Of a stretch of 64,000 nt of DNA, positions 42,969 through 52,423 are shown in pieces. Origin of the DNA: Cellulomonas carbonis (lineage in GTDB: Bacteria; Actinomycetota; Actinomycetes; Actinomycetales; Cellulomonadaceae). The notes under the pieces were generated by a model. That model had not been told where the DNA came from. It made no database searches and worked only from the letters and a program-made list of their open reading frames with translations. The stretch's first letter is position 1. Every line of letters begins with the position of its first letter. Made by a program: the position numbers and the translations under genes. The stretch covers positions 1 through 64,000 of the forward strand of contig NZ_BMEB01000009.1 of NCBI RefSeq assembly GCF_014636275.1. The letters are read 5' to 3'.

Positions 42969-43915
42969 CACGGCCCCGCGGCCGGCCGGGCCGGCAGGCC
43001 GGTGAGCGGCGGCGTCGTCGGCAGCGCGGGGTGCGCCCACCCGCGCCACGCGATCACCGCGGTCCCGGCGAGCACCATGAGCAGCCACCCCGCCTGCGGC
43101 GCGGGTGAGACGCCCTCGACGGCCGCGGCGAGGACCGCCGTGACGGGTGCGGCGACGACGAGCACGGCCGTGACGTCGACCGCCTGCGCGCGGGCGAGCG
43201 CGGCGAACCACGTCGCGACGTATCCGGCCAGCACGAGGCCCGTGACGAGCACCCAGCCCCACGCGACGGCGTCGACCGCGCCGAGTCCGTCGAGGTGCCC
43301 GCGCGCGCCGGACCACGCGACGAGGACGACCGAGCCGCCCGCCATGCGGGCCACGCCGAGGGTCCACGCCGACAGACCGCTCAGCAGCCGCTTGGCCAGC
43401 ACGACCTCGACCGCCCACAGCAGCGTCGCCGCGAGCACCATGAGCTCACCGGACGCGAGGCCGGCCGGCACGCCGCCGACCAGCCCGACCTGCCCGACGA
43501 CGAGCAGCAGGAACGCGATGCCGTGCCAGGCCGTGATCCGCTCCTTCAGCAGCGGGACCGCGAGCAGCGCGACCCAGACGAGCAGCGTCTTGTGCAGGAA
43601 CGCCGACTGGCTCGACGAGGCGCGCGCGAGCCCCTCGAAGAACAGCACGAACGGCACGCTGCCGCCGACGACGGCGACGAGGCCGAGCCCGACCCACGCG
43701 CGCGTCGTCGTCGGGCGGGTCAGGCGCGCCGACCCGCCGCGGCCGGCGGCGACGACCGCCAGCAGCACCGCGGCCGCGACGAGGTTCTTGGTCGTCGTGT
43801 AGGCGGTCGCGTCGCCGAACGCCCGCACGCCGTAGCCGTTGAGGAAGACGGCCACGCCGCTGATGCAGGCCGTCGTGAGCGCGAGGAGCAGTCCGGTGCG
43901 TCGGGTGCCGGTCAT
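42968..43915 (-). CDS. EamA-family (DMT) transporter
   Basis: This 315-residue protein has ten predicted helices in two repeats of five, the DMT/EamA pattern (LLALTTACISGVAVFLNGYG; LLKERITAWHGIAFLLLVVG between halves). It exports or imports an unknown small molecule. It is coupled to hypC upstream (ATGA) and to the DUF6390 gene, so it belongs to the hydrogenase operon although it is not a standard part of it. Confidence 0.85.
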   Translation of the reverse strand: MTGTRRTGLLLALTTACISGVAVFLNGYGVRAFGDATAYTTTKNLVAAAVLLAVVAAGRGGSARLTRPTTTRAWVGLGLVAVVGGSVPFVLFFEGLARASSSQSAFLHKTLLVWVALLAVPLLKERITAWHGIAFLLLVVGQVGLVGGVPAGLASGELMVLAATLLWAVEVVLAKRLLSGLSAWTLGVARMAGGSVVLVAWSGARGHLDGLGAVDAVAWGWVLVTGLVLAGYVATWFAALARAQAVDVTAVLVVAAPVTAVLAAAVEGVSPAPQAGWLLMVLAGTAVIAWRGWAHPALPTTPPLTGLPARPAAGP

Positions 43916-44211
43916 GTCGGGTCTCCTGTCGGTGCGTCCGGACGGGGGTCGGCGGGCAGTCCGTCGGCGGACGGTCCGTCGGCGGGTGGCTCGTCGGGCG
44001 GCTCGTCGCCCGCGCGGAGCGCGAGCGCGTCCCGGGCCTCGTCGTCCGTGAGCCGCTCGAGCGCGAGGCCGGCGTGCACGAGCAACCAGTCGCCCTCGAC
44101 GACCGGTCCGTCGAGCGCGAGGAGCGAGACGCGCAGCGTCCGGGCGCCGTCGACGACGACGTGCCTGCCCGGCAGCACCTCGCGCACGCGGACCACCTCA
44201 CCGACGCACAC
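43912..44211 (-). CDS. hypC: Hydrogenase assembly chaperone HypC/HupF
   Basis: This 99-residue protein has the essential N-terminal cysteine in (M/V)CVGEVVRV. It has the HypC core WLLVHAGLALERLTDDEA and a Pro/Asp-rich tail of about 30 extra residues. HypC carries the Fe(CN)2CO unit with HypD and binds the large-subunit precursor. GTG start 44211, with 14 bases overlapping the protease gene. hypABDEF are not in this window. Confidence 0.9.
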   Translation of the reverse strand: MCVGEVVRVREVLPGRHVVVDGARTLRVSLLALDGPVVEGDWLLVHAGLALERLTDDEARDALALRAGDEPPDEPPADGPSADGLPADPRPDAPTGDPT

Positions 44212-44698
44212 GGGGCACCTCCGAGGCGGCGGAGCGCACGGGTGCCACGAGGTCGGCGACCGCGTCGACCGCCGGCCCGACGGCGTGCGCCACCGGACCG
44301 CTCAACGGCGCCCCGTGGTCGAGCACCGCGACCTCCACGCCCACGACGACGAGCCGCGGCGGGAGCCGGTCGAGCGCGCGCGCGAGCTCGACGGCCGTGG
44401 CGAGCCCGAACGCGTGCGTGCCGCCGTGCGCCGTGGCCGTCCAGGGATGGGCGAGTCCCCGCGTGCCCACGCCCGCGTCGACCACGTGCAGCGTCCCGGC
44501 CGGCGCACCCGAGCGGACGCCGTCCACGACGACGGCCAGCTCGGCGCCCGTCCACAGCTCGACGAGGTCCGTGGGGTCCTCGTGCGTCAGCACGCGCACG
44601 CCCGGCAGGCCGAGCGCCGCGACGCCGCGCGCGACGGCGGGCCCGACCGCGTCGTCGCCGCGGTCGGGGCTGCCGAGCCCGACGACGAGCGCGCTCAT
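44198..44698 (-). CDS. Hydrogenase maturation protease (HyaD/HybD family)
   Basis: This 166-residue M52 protease keeps all three nickel ligands of the family: an acid in GLGSPDRGDDAVGPAV, an acid in AVVVDGVRSG, and the His of GGTHAFGLATAVELA. It should remove the C-terminal peptide of the large subunit encoded just upstream, after its last metal-binding His. It overlaps hyhL by ATGA. Confidence 0.88.
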   Translation of the reverse strand: MSALVVGLGSPDRGDDAVGPAVARGVAALGLPGVRVLTHEDPTDLVELWTGAELAVVVDGVRSGAPAGTLHVVDAGVGTRGLAHPWTATAHGGTHAFGLATAVELARALDRLPPRLVVVGVEVAVLDHGAPLSGPVAHAVGPAVDAVADLVAPVRSAASEVPRVRR

Positions 44699-46005
44699 GA
44701 CCGCTCCACCCTCAGGTCGAGGAAGTGCGTCGCGCAGGAGATGCACGGGTCGTAGTTGCGGATCGCGTGCTCGCACCGGTGGGACAGGTCGTCGTCGGAC
44801 AGCACCGTCCACCGCTCGGCCATCACGCGCAGGTCCGCCTCGATGCTCGGCTGGTTCTGCGACGTCGGCGGGACGATCTGCGCGTCGAGGATCGTCCCGT
44901 CGTCGTCGAGCCGGTAGCGGTGGAACAGGACGCCTCGGGGCGCCTCGGTCGCGCCGAAGCCCTCCCCCGCGCGCGCCGGGACGGGGACGGACGGTGCGAC
45001 GCCGTCGGCCCACGCGTCGACGATCCGCAGCGCCTCCTCGAGCGCGTACACGAGCTCGACGGACCGCACGACGATCGAGCGGAACGGGTTGCGGCACGTC
45101 GACCCGAGGCCGGCCTCGTGCGCGACGTCCTTGGCGAGGGGTGAGAGCCGGTGGTGGTTGAGCGTGTACCGGGCGAGCGGCCCGACGACGTACGGGGTGT
45201 CCTCGCCGTCGAGCCGTGCGTGCAGCGCGGTCGAGTGCGGGACGTGCACCTCGGTGACGTGCTGCGGGAAGTCGCGGACGTCCCAGTCGGCGCCGGTCGA
45301 GGTGACGACGCGCCCGCCCTCGATCGGGTAGCCGTGGTCGGGGCGCAGCGACAGGTAGGTCCAGGGCTGCTCCCAGTCGGGGACGTCGAAGGTCGCGACG
45401 AGGCTCACGGTCGCGACGGCGTCGTCGAGCGCGCGGGCGAGCGCGGGCCGCAGGCGGTGCAGCTCGACGCGCGTCGGCATCCGGTAGAAGCCGCCGACGC
45501 GCACGTTCACCGGGTGCACGGACCGCCCGCCGACGACCGTCATGAGGTCGTTGCCGGCCTTCTTGATCCGCAGGCCCATCTCGACGACGTGCGGGTGGTC
45601 GCGCGCCATCTCGATCGCGCCGTCGTACCCGAGGAAGTCGGGGGCGTGCAGGAGGAACACGTGCAGCGCGTGGCTCTCGATCCACTCACCGCAGTACAGG
45701 AGCCGGCGCACGGTCCGGATCGCGTCGGGGACGGTGACGCCGCACGCGTCCTCGATCGCGAGGCACGAGCTGAACTGGTAGGCCACGGGGCAGATGCCGC
45801 AGATGCGCGCGGTGATGTCGGGCGGCTCGGTCCAGGCGCGGCCGCGCAGGAACCCCTCGTAGAACCGCGGCGGCTCGTAGATGCGCAGCTGCACGTCCTC
45901 GACCCGGCCGTCGCGGAACGAGATGTGCATGCCGCCCTCGCCCTCGACGCGCGCGAGCGTGCCGACCTCGAGCACCTGACCGCCGTCGCTCAGCTTGTGG
46001 GTCAT
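44695..46005 (-). CDS. hyhL: [NiFe]-hydrogenase large (alpha) subunit, group 3b
   Basis: This 436-residue subunit binds the NiFe centre through C69 and C72 ([12 protein letters not shown]) and C421 and C424 ([10 protein letters not shown]). The short form, the L1 context and the fused gene order beta-gamma-delta-alpha indicate a group 3b NAD(P)-linked hydrogenase, like mycobacterial Hyh and Pyrococcus sulfhydrogenase. Nine residues follow His427 and are the likely propeptide. It overlaps the small subunit and protease genes. Confidence 0.93.
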   Translation of the reverse strand: MTHKLSDGGQVLEVGTLARVEGEGGMHISFRDGRVEDVQLRIYEPPRFYEGFLRGRAWTEPPDITARICGICPVAYQFSSCLAIEDACGVTVPDAIRTVRRLLYCGEWIESHALHVFLLHAPDFLGYDGAIEMARDHPHVVEMGLRIKKAGNDLMTVVGGRSVHPVNVRVGGFYRMPTRVELHRLRPALARALDDAVATVSLVATFDVPDWEQPWTYLSLRPDHGYPIEGGRVVTSTGADWDVRDFPQHVTEVHVPHSTALHARLDGEDTPYVVGPLARYTLNHHRLSPLAKDVAHEAGLGSTCRNPFRSIVVRSVELVYALEEALRIVDAWADGVAPSVPVPARAGEGFGATEAPRGVLFHRYRLDDDGTILDAQIVPPTSQNQPSIEADLRVMAERWTVLSDDDLSHRCEHAIRNYDPCISCATHFLDLRVERS

Positions 46006-46904
46006 CGCGGCACCTCCCGCTCGGGGCGTGCGTCGGCGGCCGCGTCGTGGGGCGCGTCGTCGCGCGCGTCGTCGTCGGGCCCGGGCTCGTGGCGCTCGCT
46101 CTCGCGGCGGAAGGGCTCGGACGCCGCGTTGAACGTGCGGTAGATCCGCATGACGTCGACGGGCGCCATGCCGCCCGCGAGCAGGCGGTCCGCGAGGGCG
46201 GCCGTGTTCGGGGTGTCCTGCGGGCCGAAGCAGCCGTAGCAGCCGCGCGCGAACGCCGGGCAGAGCGCGCCGCAGCCGGCCTGGGTCACGGGACCCAGGC
46301 ACGGCGTCCCGTGCGCGACCGTCACGCACACGGCTCCGCGGCGCTTGCACTCGACGCACACGCTGTAGGTCGGGATGCGCGGGCGTCGGCCCTGGATGTA
46401 CGCGGACAGCACCTCGAGGAGCTGCCCCTTGTCGACGGGGCAGCCGCGCAGCTCGAAGTCGACGCTCACGTGCGCCGAGATGGGCGTCGAGCGCGCGAGC
46501 GTCGACAGGTACTCGGGGTGCGCGTAGACGACGGACCGGAACTCGGCGACGTCGCCGAAGTTGCGCAGCGCCTGGATGCCGCCGGCGGACGCGCACGCGC
46601 CGATCGTCACGAGCGTGCGGGACATCTCGCGGATGTGGCCGATGCGCTCGATCTCCTCGGGCGTGGTCACCGAGCCCTCGACGAGCGACACGTCGTACGG
46701 TCCGTCGACGACGGCGCGCGTCGCCTCGGGGAAGTACGCGATGCGGATGCGACCCGCGAGCGCCATGAGCTCGTCCTCGCAGTTGAGGAGCGTGAGCTGG
46801 CACCCGTCGCACGACGCGAACTTCCACACCGCGAGGGTCGGCATCGCGTGGGGTGCGCGGGCCGGGACGTGCGGGACCGGCAGCACGGGCAGGGTCGTGG
46901 TCAT
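46002..46904 (-). CDS. hyhS: [NiFe]-hydrogenase small (delta) subunit
   Basis: A 300-residue electron-transfer subunit. The proximal [4Fe-4S] ligands are C32 and C35 ([14 protein letters not shown]), C104 (GACASAGG) and C155 (RGCPVDKG). Further cysteines near 183-225 ([32 protein letters not shown]) can hold medial and distal clusters. No Tat signal is present, so the enzyme is cytoplasmic. The C-terminus carries about 30 extra acidic residues. Confidence 0.92.
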   Translation of the reverse strand: MTTTLPVLPVPHVPARAPHAMPTLAVWKFASCDGCQLTLLNCEDELMALAGRIRIAYFPEATRAVVDGPYDVSLVEGSVTTPEEIERIGHIREMSRTLVTIGACASAGGIQALRNFGDVAEFRSVVYAHPEYLSTLARSTPISAHVSVDFELRGCPVDKGQLLEVLSAYIQGRRPRIPTYSVCVECKRRGAVCVTVAHGTPCLGPVTQAGCGALCPAFARGCYGCFGPQDTPNTAALADRLLAGGMAPVDVMRIYRTFNAASEPFRRESERHEPGPDDDARDDAPHDAAADARPEREVPR

Positions 46905-47770
46905 CACAGCTCCCGGCACGTGAGCAGGGGGGCGAGGCGGTCGTAGGTGAGCACGGGTCCGTCGACGCAGACGAAGAGCTCGCGCAGCTGGCAGTGGCCG
47001 CACAGGCCGACGCCGCACTTCATGCTGCGCTCCATGGACAGGCGCACTCGGCCTGCGGGGACGCCGCGGTCGACGAGCGCCGAGGCGGCGTACCGCATCA
47101 TCACCTCGGGCCCGCAGACCAGGGCGAGGGTGTTGCGCGCGTCGAAGCCCGCGCGCGGGACGAGGTGCGTGACGAGCCCGACCTTGCCACGCCACGCGTG
47201 CTGCCCGTTGTCCACGGTGACCTCGACGGTGACGCCGTGGTCGACCGCCCAGGTGCGCAGCTCGTCGCCGAACAGGATGTCCTCGGGCGTGCGCGCGCCG
47301 TAGAGCAGGACGACGCGTCCGTACCGGTCGCGGTGCCCGATCAGCTCCAGGAGCGCGGGCCGCAGCGGCGCGAGCCCGATGCCGCCCGCGACGAGGACGA
47401 CGTCGCCTCCCTCCCCGTCGGCGACGTCCCACGTCGTGCCGAAGGGGCCGCGGACGCCGAGGACCGCCCCCTCCTCCGCGGTGACGAGCGCGTGGGTGAC
47501 GACGCCGACGTCGCGGATCGTGTGCTCGAGCGGGCCCGGGCGCGTGGGGTCGCCGCTGATCGAGATGGGCACCTCGCCGACGCCGAACGCGTCGAGCATC
47601 GTGAACTGGCCCGCGCGGTACGCGAGCGGCGGTCCGGCGACGGGTTCGAGCTCGAGCGTGAACGTGTCGCGCGTGTCCTGGCGGAGCCGTTCGAGGCGGT
47701 ACGGGACGGGCGTCATGGGGTCGGCGGCCTCGGGGGCCGTCGTCGGCTGCGGGTCGAGGACGCTGGTCAT
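46904..47770 (-). CDS. hyhG: Hydrogenase gamma subunit (FAD/NAD(P) reductase with [2Fe-2S])
   Basis: This 288-residue ferredoxin reductase-type protein has FAD-binding [13 protein letters not shown] and [12 protein letters not shown](P)-binding [17 protein letters not shown] near 130, and a C-terminal [2Fe-2S] site [13 protein letters not shown], as in dihydroorotate dehydrogenase PyrK-like proteins. It links the hydrogenase to NAD(P)H. TGATG overlap with hyhS. Confidence 0.92.
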   Translation of the reverse strand: MTSVLDPQPTTAPEAADPMTPVPYRLERLRQDTRDTFTLELEPVAGPPLAYRAGQFTMLDAFGVGEVPISISGDPTRPGPLEHTIRDVGVVTHALVTAEEGAVLGVRGPFGTTWDVADGEGGDVVLVAGGIGLAPLRPALLELIGHRDRYGRVVLLYGARTPEDILFGDELRTWAVDHGVTVEVTVDNGQHAWRGKVGLVTHLVPRAGFDARNTLALVCGPEVMMRYAASALVDRGVPAGRVRLSMERSMKCGVGLCGHCQLRELFVCVDGPVLTYDRLAPLLTCREL

Positions 47771-48936
47771 GGCCGGACCCCCGTCGGCACCGGGACGGGT
47801 GGGGCGGCGGGTGGGCCCGGTGGTGGTGCGGCGGCGCGGAGGGCCGCGGCCTCGGCGGTGATGTCGATCGCGGCGGGGCACCACGTGATGCAGCGTCCGC
47901 AGCCCACGCAGCCCAGCATCCCGAACTGGTCCTGCCACGAGCCGAGCTTGTGCGTCATCCACTGGCGGTAGCGCGAGCGGGTCTCGCTGCGCAGCGCGCC
48001 GCCGTGGATGTAGGAGAACTGCTCGGAGAAGCACGAGTCCCACACGCGGTGTCTCTCGGCGACGTCGCCGGTGAGGTCCGTGACGTCGCCGACCGAGGTG
48101 CAGAAGCACGTCGGGCACACGAGCGTGCAGCTCGTGCACGCGAGGCAGCGTGAGGCGACGTCGTCCCAGCGCGGGCTCTCGGCGCTCGCGTACAGCAGGT
48201 CGCGCAGGCCCTCGGTCTCGAGCGTGCGGCCCATGCGCTCGGTCGCGCGCGCGACGACGTCGCCGGCGGCCGTGACGTCCGACGGCGTCGCGACGGTGGT
48301 CGGCACGTCGGCGAGGACGTCGGCGCCGCGCGAGGTCCCGACCTCGACGAGGAAGTGGTGTTCAGCTTCGAGCAGCTCGGTGAGGAGCAGGTCGTAGCCG
48401 GTCCGCGGGCACGGGCCGGTGCCGACGGACGCGCAGAAGCAGGTGCCGCCGGGCTCACCGCACGCGACCGCGACGACGAACGTCCCCGCGCGACGGCGCG
48501 CGTAGTGGTCGTCGACGTAGCGGCGGCGCATGAGCACCTCGTCGTGGATGTCGACGGCCGTGAGGTCGCACGCGCGCGCCCCGATCAGGGCGACGGGACC
48601 GGGACGCTCACCGTCGGGGTCCTCGACGTCGAAGCCGTCGGGTGAGCGGTGCGCGCGCCACAGCAGCTCGTCGGCCGGGAAGAACACCGGCTTGGCGCCC
48701 TGGACCGGGGCGGCGTAGCCGAACAGGGCGTCGTCGTCGCGGGTCTCGAGGCGGTAGAGGGCGGCGTCCTGCCGGTCGTGCACCCCGCGCGGCAGGTCGT
48801 CGACGCCCGAGATCGGGCCGAGCACCACCGCGCCGTCGCGGACCGTGGGTCCCACGACGGTGTAGCCCCGGGCCAGCAGGGCCTCGACGAGGTCCTGGAG
48901 GCCCTGGACGTCGATGATCTGCGCTCGCCTGTCCAT
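47767..48936 (-). CDS. hyhB: Hydrogenase beta subunit (4Fe-4S dicluster)
   Basis: This 389-residue protein has two C-terminal [4Fe-4S] motifs, [14 protein letters not shown] near 290 and [12 protein letters not shown] near 350, and additional cysteines ([13 protein letters not shown]). It matches the beta subunit of sulfhydrogenase-type enzymes and passes electrons between gamma and delta. ATG 48936 is chosen over a longer reading because AGGAGG lies seven bases upstream. It is the first gene of the operon. Confidence 0.92.
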   Translation of the reverse strand: MDRRAQIIDVQGLQDLVEALLARGYTVVGPTVRDGAVVLGPISGVDDLPRGVHDRQDAALYRLETRDDDALFGYAAPVQGAKPVFFPADELLWRAHRSPDGFDVEDPDGERPGPVALIGARACDLTAVDIHDEVLMRRRYVDDHYARRRAGTFVVAVACGEPGGTCFCASVGTGPCPRTGYDLLLTELLEAEHHFLVEVGTSRGADVLADVPTTVATPSDVTAAGDVVARATERMGRTLETEGLRDLLYASAESPRWDDVASRCLACTSCTLVCPTCFCTSVGDVTDLTGDVAERHRVWDSCFSEQFSYIHGGALRSETRSRYRQWMTHKLGSWQDQFGMLGCVGCGRCITWCPAAIDITAEAAALRAAAPPPGPPAAPPVPVPTGVRP

Positions 48937-48952
48937 GGCGGCCTCCTGGAGA

Positions 48953-48985
48953 CCCTCCCACCGTGGCAGGGCGTCGGTGGGAGGG
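48953..48985 (-). promoter_or_regulatory. Hairpin in the hyh operon leader
   Basis: A perfect 11-bp inverted repeat CCCTCCCACCG / CGGTGGGAGGG with an 11-base loop lies 17 bases before the hyhB ATG, just beyond its AGGAGG site. As RNA it would sit next to the ribosome binding site. As DNA it could be an operator. Confidence 0.6.
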
Positions 48986-48988
48986 CCA

Positions 48989-49002
48989 GGGACCTTCGGC
49001 TC
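48989..49002 (-). promoter_or_regulatory. Possible DosR/DevR-like site upstream of hyhB
   Basis: GGGACCTTCGGCTC has the GGGACC half of the actinobacterial DevR/DosR box (GGGACC-n3-GGTCCC); the second half is degenerate. Mycobacterial hyh operons are induced by hypoxia through DosR, so the place is right, but the match is only partial. Confidence 0.3.
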
Positions 49003-49078
49003 GGGGTAAGGAGCGTCCCGAGGCAGCCAACCGTTCTGAACACGTGGGCTTAACAACGGATAAGCGCACATCCGATGC

Positions 49079-49084
49079 TACGGT
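49079..49084 (+). promoter_or_regulatory. -10 element of the fic gene, leaderless arrangement
   Basis: TACGGT (TAnnnT) ends six bases before the GTG at 49091. This places the transcript start at or next to the start codon. No Shine-Dalgarno sequence precedes the GTG, as expected of a leaderless mRNA. Confidence 0.5.
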
Positions 49085-49090
49085 CAGGCG

Positions 49091-50368
49091 GTGCCAACGG
49101 ATCCCCGCACCGACCCGTCCAGGGGACGAACCCCGGCGAGCCCGCACGCTCCCGTGCCGCCGCGCACCGAGACACCTCAGCCTGCTCCGACCTCGTGGCC
49201 GTCCTTCACCACCGAGATCGTCGAGTGGCGGCCCGCCGACGCCGACTACGGGCCGCGCGCCGGGCGCAGCGCACACTCCGGACCATACGAGGCCGCCGTC
49301 GCGCCGCGGATCGCCGACGCGTCGGTCCACCTGTCGTCGCAGGTCGCCGCGCTCGTCGCCGAGGCCTCCGCGGAGATCGCGCGCTTCGACGGCGAGACGC
49401 ACGCGGCCACGACGTCGTTCGCCGCGCTCCTGCTGCGCACCGAGGCAGCGAGCTCGTCGCAGATCGAGAACCTGACGTCGTCCTCGAAGGCCATTGCCAT
49501 GGCCGAGCTGGGACGCAAGGGGCGCGCGAACGCTGACGAGATCGTCGCCACCGTCACCGCGATGACCCGAGCTCTCGCCGCGGTCGACCACCTCGACGGC
49601 CAGGCCATCCTCGAGATGCACCGGGCGCTCATGGCCGGGCACGCGTCCGCGGTCGCGGGGCGCTGGCGTGCCGACCAGGTCTGGATCGGGGGAAGCTCGC
49701 GGAGCCCGCACGGCGCCGCGTTCGTCGCACCCGTGCATCGACGCGTACCCGCCGCCATCGACGACCTCGTTGCGTTCATGTCCCGCGACGACATGCCGCT
49801 GCTCGCCCAGGCGGCGCTGACGCATGCCCAGTTCGAGTCCATCCACCCGTTCCCCGACGGCAACGGCCGCACCGGCCGGGCGCTCCTGCACGCCCAGCTC
49901 CGCCACGGTGGCCTGACGAGGGAGGCGATCGTCCCGGTGTCCGCAGGCCTCCTGACGGACACCGACCGGTACTTCGAGGCCCTGACCGTCTACCGGTCCG
50001 GAGACGTCGAACCCGTCGTCGTGCAGGTCTGCGAGGCGGTGTTCCCTGCCCTGGCGAGCTCGCGCATGCTCATCGCCGACGTCACGGGCGCGCGCGCGGT
50101 CTGGGATGACCGCATCCGCGCGCGCCGAGGCGCGGCCGCCTGGGCGCTCGCCGACCTCGTGACCACCCGGCCCGTCGTGGACGTGCGCCTCGCCGCGGAG
50201 AAGCTCGGCGTGACCCCTGTCAACGCGCAGCTCGCGATCGACCGGCTCGTCGAGGACGGAGTGCTGGAGCAGGTCGGCCGCGGCATGCGTGACCGGGTGT
50301 GGCAGGCGCCGGAGATCCTCGCCGCGATGGACCGCTTCGCCGCCCGTTCAGGCCATCGCGGCTGGTGA
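49091..50368 (+). CDS. Fic-domain protein (probable AMP transferase) with C-terminal winged helix
   Basis: 425 residues. The Fic motif HPFPDGNGRTGR is complete at 252-262. An inhibitory helix motif SxxxEN (S122 to N127, in SSSQIEN) precedes it, placing it in the self-inhibited class II. The N-terminal DUF4172-like part and a C-terminal winged helix (AAEKLGVTPVNAQLAIDRLV, near 375) are typical of stand-alone Fic proteins. It should transfer AMP from ATP to a protein target that sequence does not reveal. Divergent from hyhB. Confidence 0.9.
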   Translation: MPTDPRTDPSRGRTPASPHAPVPPRTETPQPAPTSWPSFTTEIVEWRPADADYGPRAGRSAHSGPYEAAVAPRIADASVHLSSQVAALVAEASAEIARFDGETHAATTSFAALLLRTEAASSSQIENLTSSSKAIAMAELGRKGRANADEIVATVTAMTRALAAVDHLDGQAILEMHRALMAGHASAVAGRWRADQVWIGGSSRSPHGAAFVAPVHRRVPAAIDDLVAFMSRDDMPLLAQAALTHAQFESIHPFPDGNGRTGRALLHAQLRHGGLTREAIVPVSAGLLTDTDRYFEALTVYRSGDVEPVVVQVCEAVFPALASSRMLIADVTGARAVWDDRIRARRGAAAWALADLVTTRPVVDVRLAAEKLGVTPVNAQLAIDRLVEDGVLEQVGRGMRDRVWQAPEILAAMDRFAARSGHRGW

Positions 50369-50373
50369 CCGGT

Positions 50374-51063
50374 TCAGCTCCCCCCAGCCAGCAGCCGCTC
50401 GAACGGCGTCGGGTCGCTGAACGGGTCGGTCCGCTCCCTCGCCTTGCGGCCGGCCACGAGCGGCGCGAGCTCGCGCGCCGCTCGGTCGACGCGGACGGCG
50501 ATGGGCGGGACGCCGTCGGCGCTGCCGTCGGTGCTGCCCACGCTGCGGCGGTCGGCCGAGCCGAAGTCCTCGGTCGCGCCGAACACGCCCGTCGGGACGA
50601 CGAGCGCCCGCAGGTACGCGAACAGCGGCCGCATCGCGTGGTCGATCGCGAGCGAGTGGCGGGCGGTGCCCGCCGTCGCGCCGAGCAGGACGGGCATGCC
50701 CGCGAGCGCGCCGTCGTCGATCACGTCGAAGAACGTCTTGAACGGTCCCGTGTAGGACCCGCTGAAGATCGGCGTCACGGCGATGAGGCCGTCTGCCGAG
50801 ACCACGGTCTCGATGGCCTTCTCGAGCGACTCCGACGCGAAGCCCGTCGCGAGCATGTTCGTCAGGTCGTGCCCGTGCTCGCGGACCTCGACGACGTCGA
50901 CCTGCGTCTGCACGCCCAGCTCCCCCAGCGCGACGACGGTCGCCTTGGCGAGGCGGTCGGCGAGGAGGCGCGTCGTCGACGGCTGCCGGAGCCCCGCGCT
51001 GACGACGGCGAGACGACGCGTGCCGCCCGCGTCCCGCGCGCCCCGCATGCCCTGCGCGCTCAT
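50374..51063 (-). CDS. NADPH-dependent FMN reductase (CE1759 type)
   Basis: A 229-residue flavodoxin-like protein with RRLAVVSAGLRQPSTTRLLADRL and the FMN loop TPIFSGSYTGPFKTFFD. This matches the FMN reductase usually paired with CE1758-type luciferase-like monooxygenases. It supplies reduced FMN to the LLM oxidoreductase, whose stop overlaps its ATG. Confidence 0.88.
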   Translation of the reverse strand: MSAQGMRGARDAGGTRRLAVVSAGLRQPSTTRLLADRLAKATVVALGELGVQTQVDVVEVREHGHDLTNMLATGFASESLEKAIETVVSADGLIAVTPIFSGSYTGPFKTFFDVIDDGALAGMPVLLGATAGTARHSLAIDHAMRPLFAYLRALVVPTGVFGATEDFGSADRRSVGSTDGSADGVPPIAVRVDRAARELAPLVAGRKARERTDPFSDPTPFERLLAGGS

Positions 51064-52202
51064 GCCTGCACCTCCTCCGCGCGACGGCCGGTGACGCCGT
51101 CGACCGAGTAGACGGTCGCGTCGACCGGGCCGCCGGCCTTCGCGACGAGCGACGCGTGCGTGGGCGCGTCCGGGACGTGCGCCGGGCGCCCGACGGCGAG
51201 CTCCTTGCGCAGCACGGGGACGACCTCGGTGCCCAGGATCTCGATCTGCTCGAGCACCGTCTCCAGCGGCAGGCCCGCGTGGTCGATGAGGAACAGCTGG
51301 CGCTGGTAGTCGCCGACCTCGTCCCGCATGGACGCGTACCGGTCGATGACCTGCTGCGGCGAGCCGACCGTCAGCGGCGTCATCTCGGAGAACTCCTCGA
51401 GCGACGGGCCGTGGCCGTAGACGGGCGCGACGTCGAAGTACGGGCGGAAGCGGCGCACGGCCTCCTGGCTGTTCTTGTGCATGAACACCTGACCGCCGAG
51501 CCCGACGATCGCCTGGTCGGCGCTGCCGTGGCCGTAGTGCTCGAAGCGCTGGCGGTACAGCCGGACCATCTGCCGGGTGTGGTGGATGGGCCAGAAGATG
51601 TTGTTGTGGAAGAAGCCGTCGCCGTAGTAGGCGGCCTGCTCGGCGATCTCGGGGCTGCGGATCGACCCGTGCCACACGAAGGGCGGCACGCCGTCGAGCG
51701 GGCGTGGCGTGGAGGTGAAGGACTGCAGCGGCGTGCGGAACTTGCCCTGCCAGTCGACGACGTCCTCGCGCCACAGGCGGTGCAGCAGCGCGTAGTTCTC
51801 GATCGCGAGCGGGATGCCGTTGCGGATGTCCTGCCCGAACCACGGGTAGACGGGGCCGGTGTTGCCGCGGCCCATCATGAGGTCGACGCGTCCGCCCGCG
51901 AGGTGCTGGAGCATCGCGTAGTCCTCGGCGATCTTCACCGGGTCGTTCGTGGTGATGAGCGTGGTCGCGGTCGACAGGACGATCCGCTCGGTCTGCGCGG
52001 CGATGTACGCGAGCGTCGTCGTCGGCGAGGAGGAGAAGAACGGCGGGTTGTGGTGCTCACCGAGGGCGAAGACGTCGAGGCCGACCTCCTCGGACTTCTT
52101 GGCGATCGCGATCGCCGCGCGGATCCGCTCCTGCTCCGTGGGGATGCGGCCCGTCGTGGGGTCCTGCGTGAGGTCGCTGACCGTGAAGACTCCGAACTGC
52201 AT
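51060..52202 (-). CDS. LLM-class flavin-dependent oxidoreductase (CE1758 type)
   Basis: A 380-residue bacterial luciferase-like TIM barrel protein: MQFGVFTVSDLTQDPTTGR start, FALGEHHNPPFFSSSP (active-site His pair) near 60, and GRGNTGPVYPWFGQD near 120. Its coupled FMN reductase makes a two-component monooxygenase. ATG 52202 has AGGAGAG upstream and matches the family start. Substrate unknown. Confidence 0.9.
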   Translation of the reverse strand: MQFGVFTVSDLTQDPTTGRIPTEQERIRAAIAIAKKSEEVGLDVFALGEHHNPPFFSSSPTTTLAYIAAQTERIVLSTATTLITTNDPVKIAEDYAMLQHLAGGRVDLMMGRGNTGPVYPWFGQDIRNGIPLAIENYALLHRLWREDVVDWQGKFRTPLQSFTSTPRPLDGVPPFVWHGSIRSPEIAEQAAYYGDGFFHNNIFWPIHHTRQMVRLYRQRFEHYGHGSADQAIVGLGGQVFMHKNSQEAVRRFRPYFDVAPVYGHGPSLEEFSEMTPLTVGSPQQVIDRYASMRDEVGDYQRQLFLIDHAGLPLETVLEQIEILGTEVVPVLRKELAVGRPAHVPDAPTHASLVAKAGGPVDATVYSVDGVTGRRAEEVQA

Positions 52203-52232
52203 CGCGCACTCTCCTGACTCGTCGGTACCGAG

Positions 52233-52247
52233 ACCGTACAACTTTCA
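52233..52247 (-). promoter_or_regulatory. Promoter and possible operator of the LLM operon
   Basis: On the minus strand TACGGT (52238-52233) is a good actinobacterial -10, giving a short leader of about 25 bases. Directly upstream lies TTGAAAGTT, which could be a regulator site. Confidence 0.4.
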
Positions 52248-52423
52248 ACCACTCACCGGAACCTGTGCGCCCCTCGACCTATTCCCCCACGCCCGGCGCC
52301 CGCCCGCGACCCTCACCGGGCCCCGACGACGACGCGCGCCCGCGGCGGTGCCGAGCCGCGGTCGCGGGCCCCAGCCCGTCGGACCCTGTCGCCACGGGTC
52401 CGCGCTCTGCCACGATCACCGGC

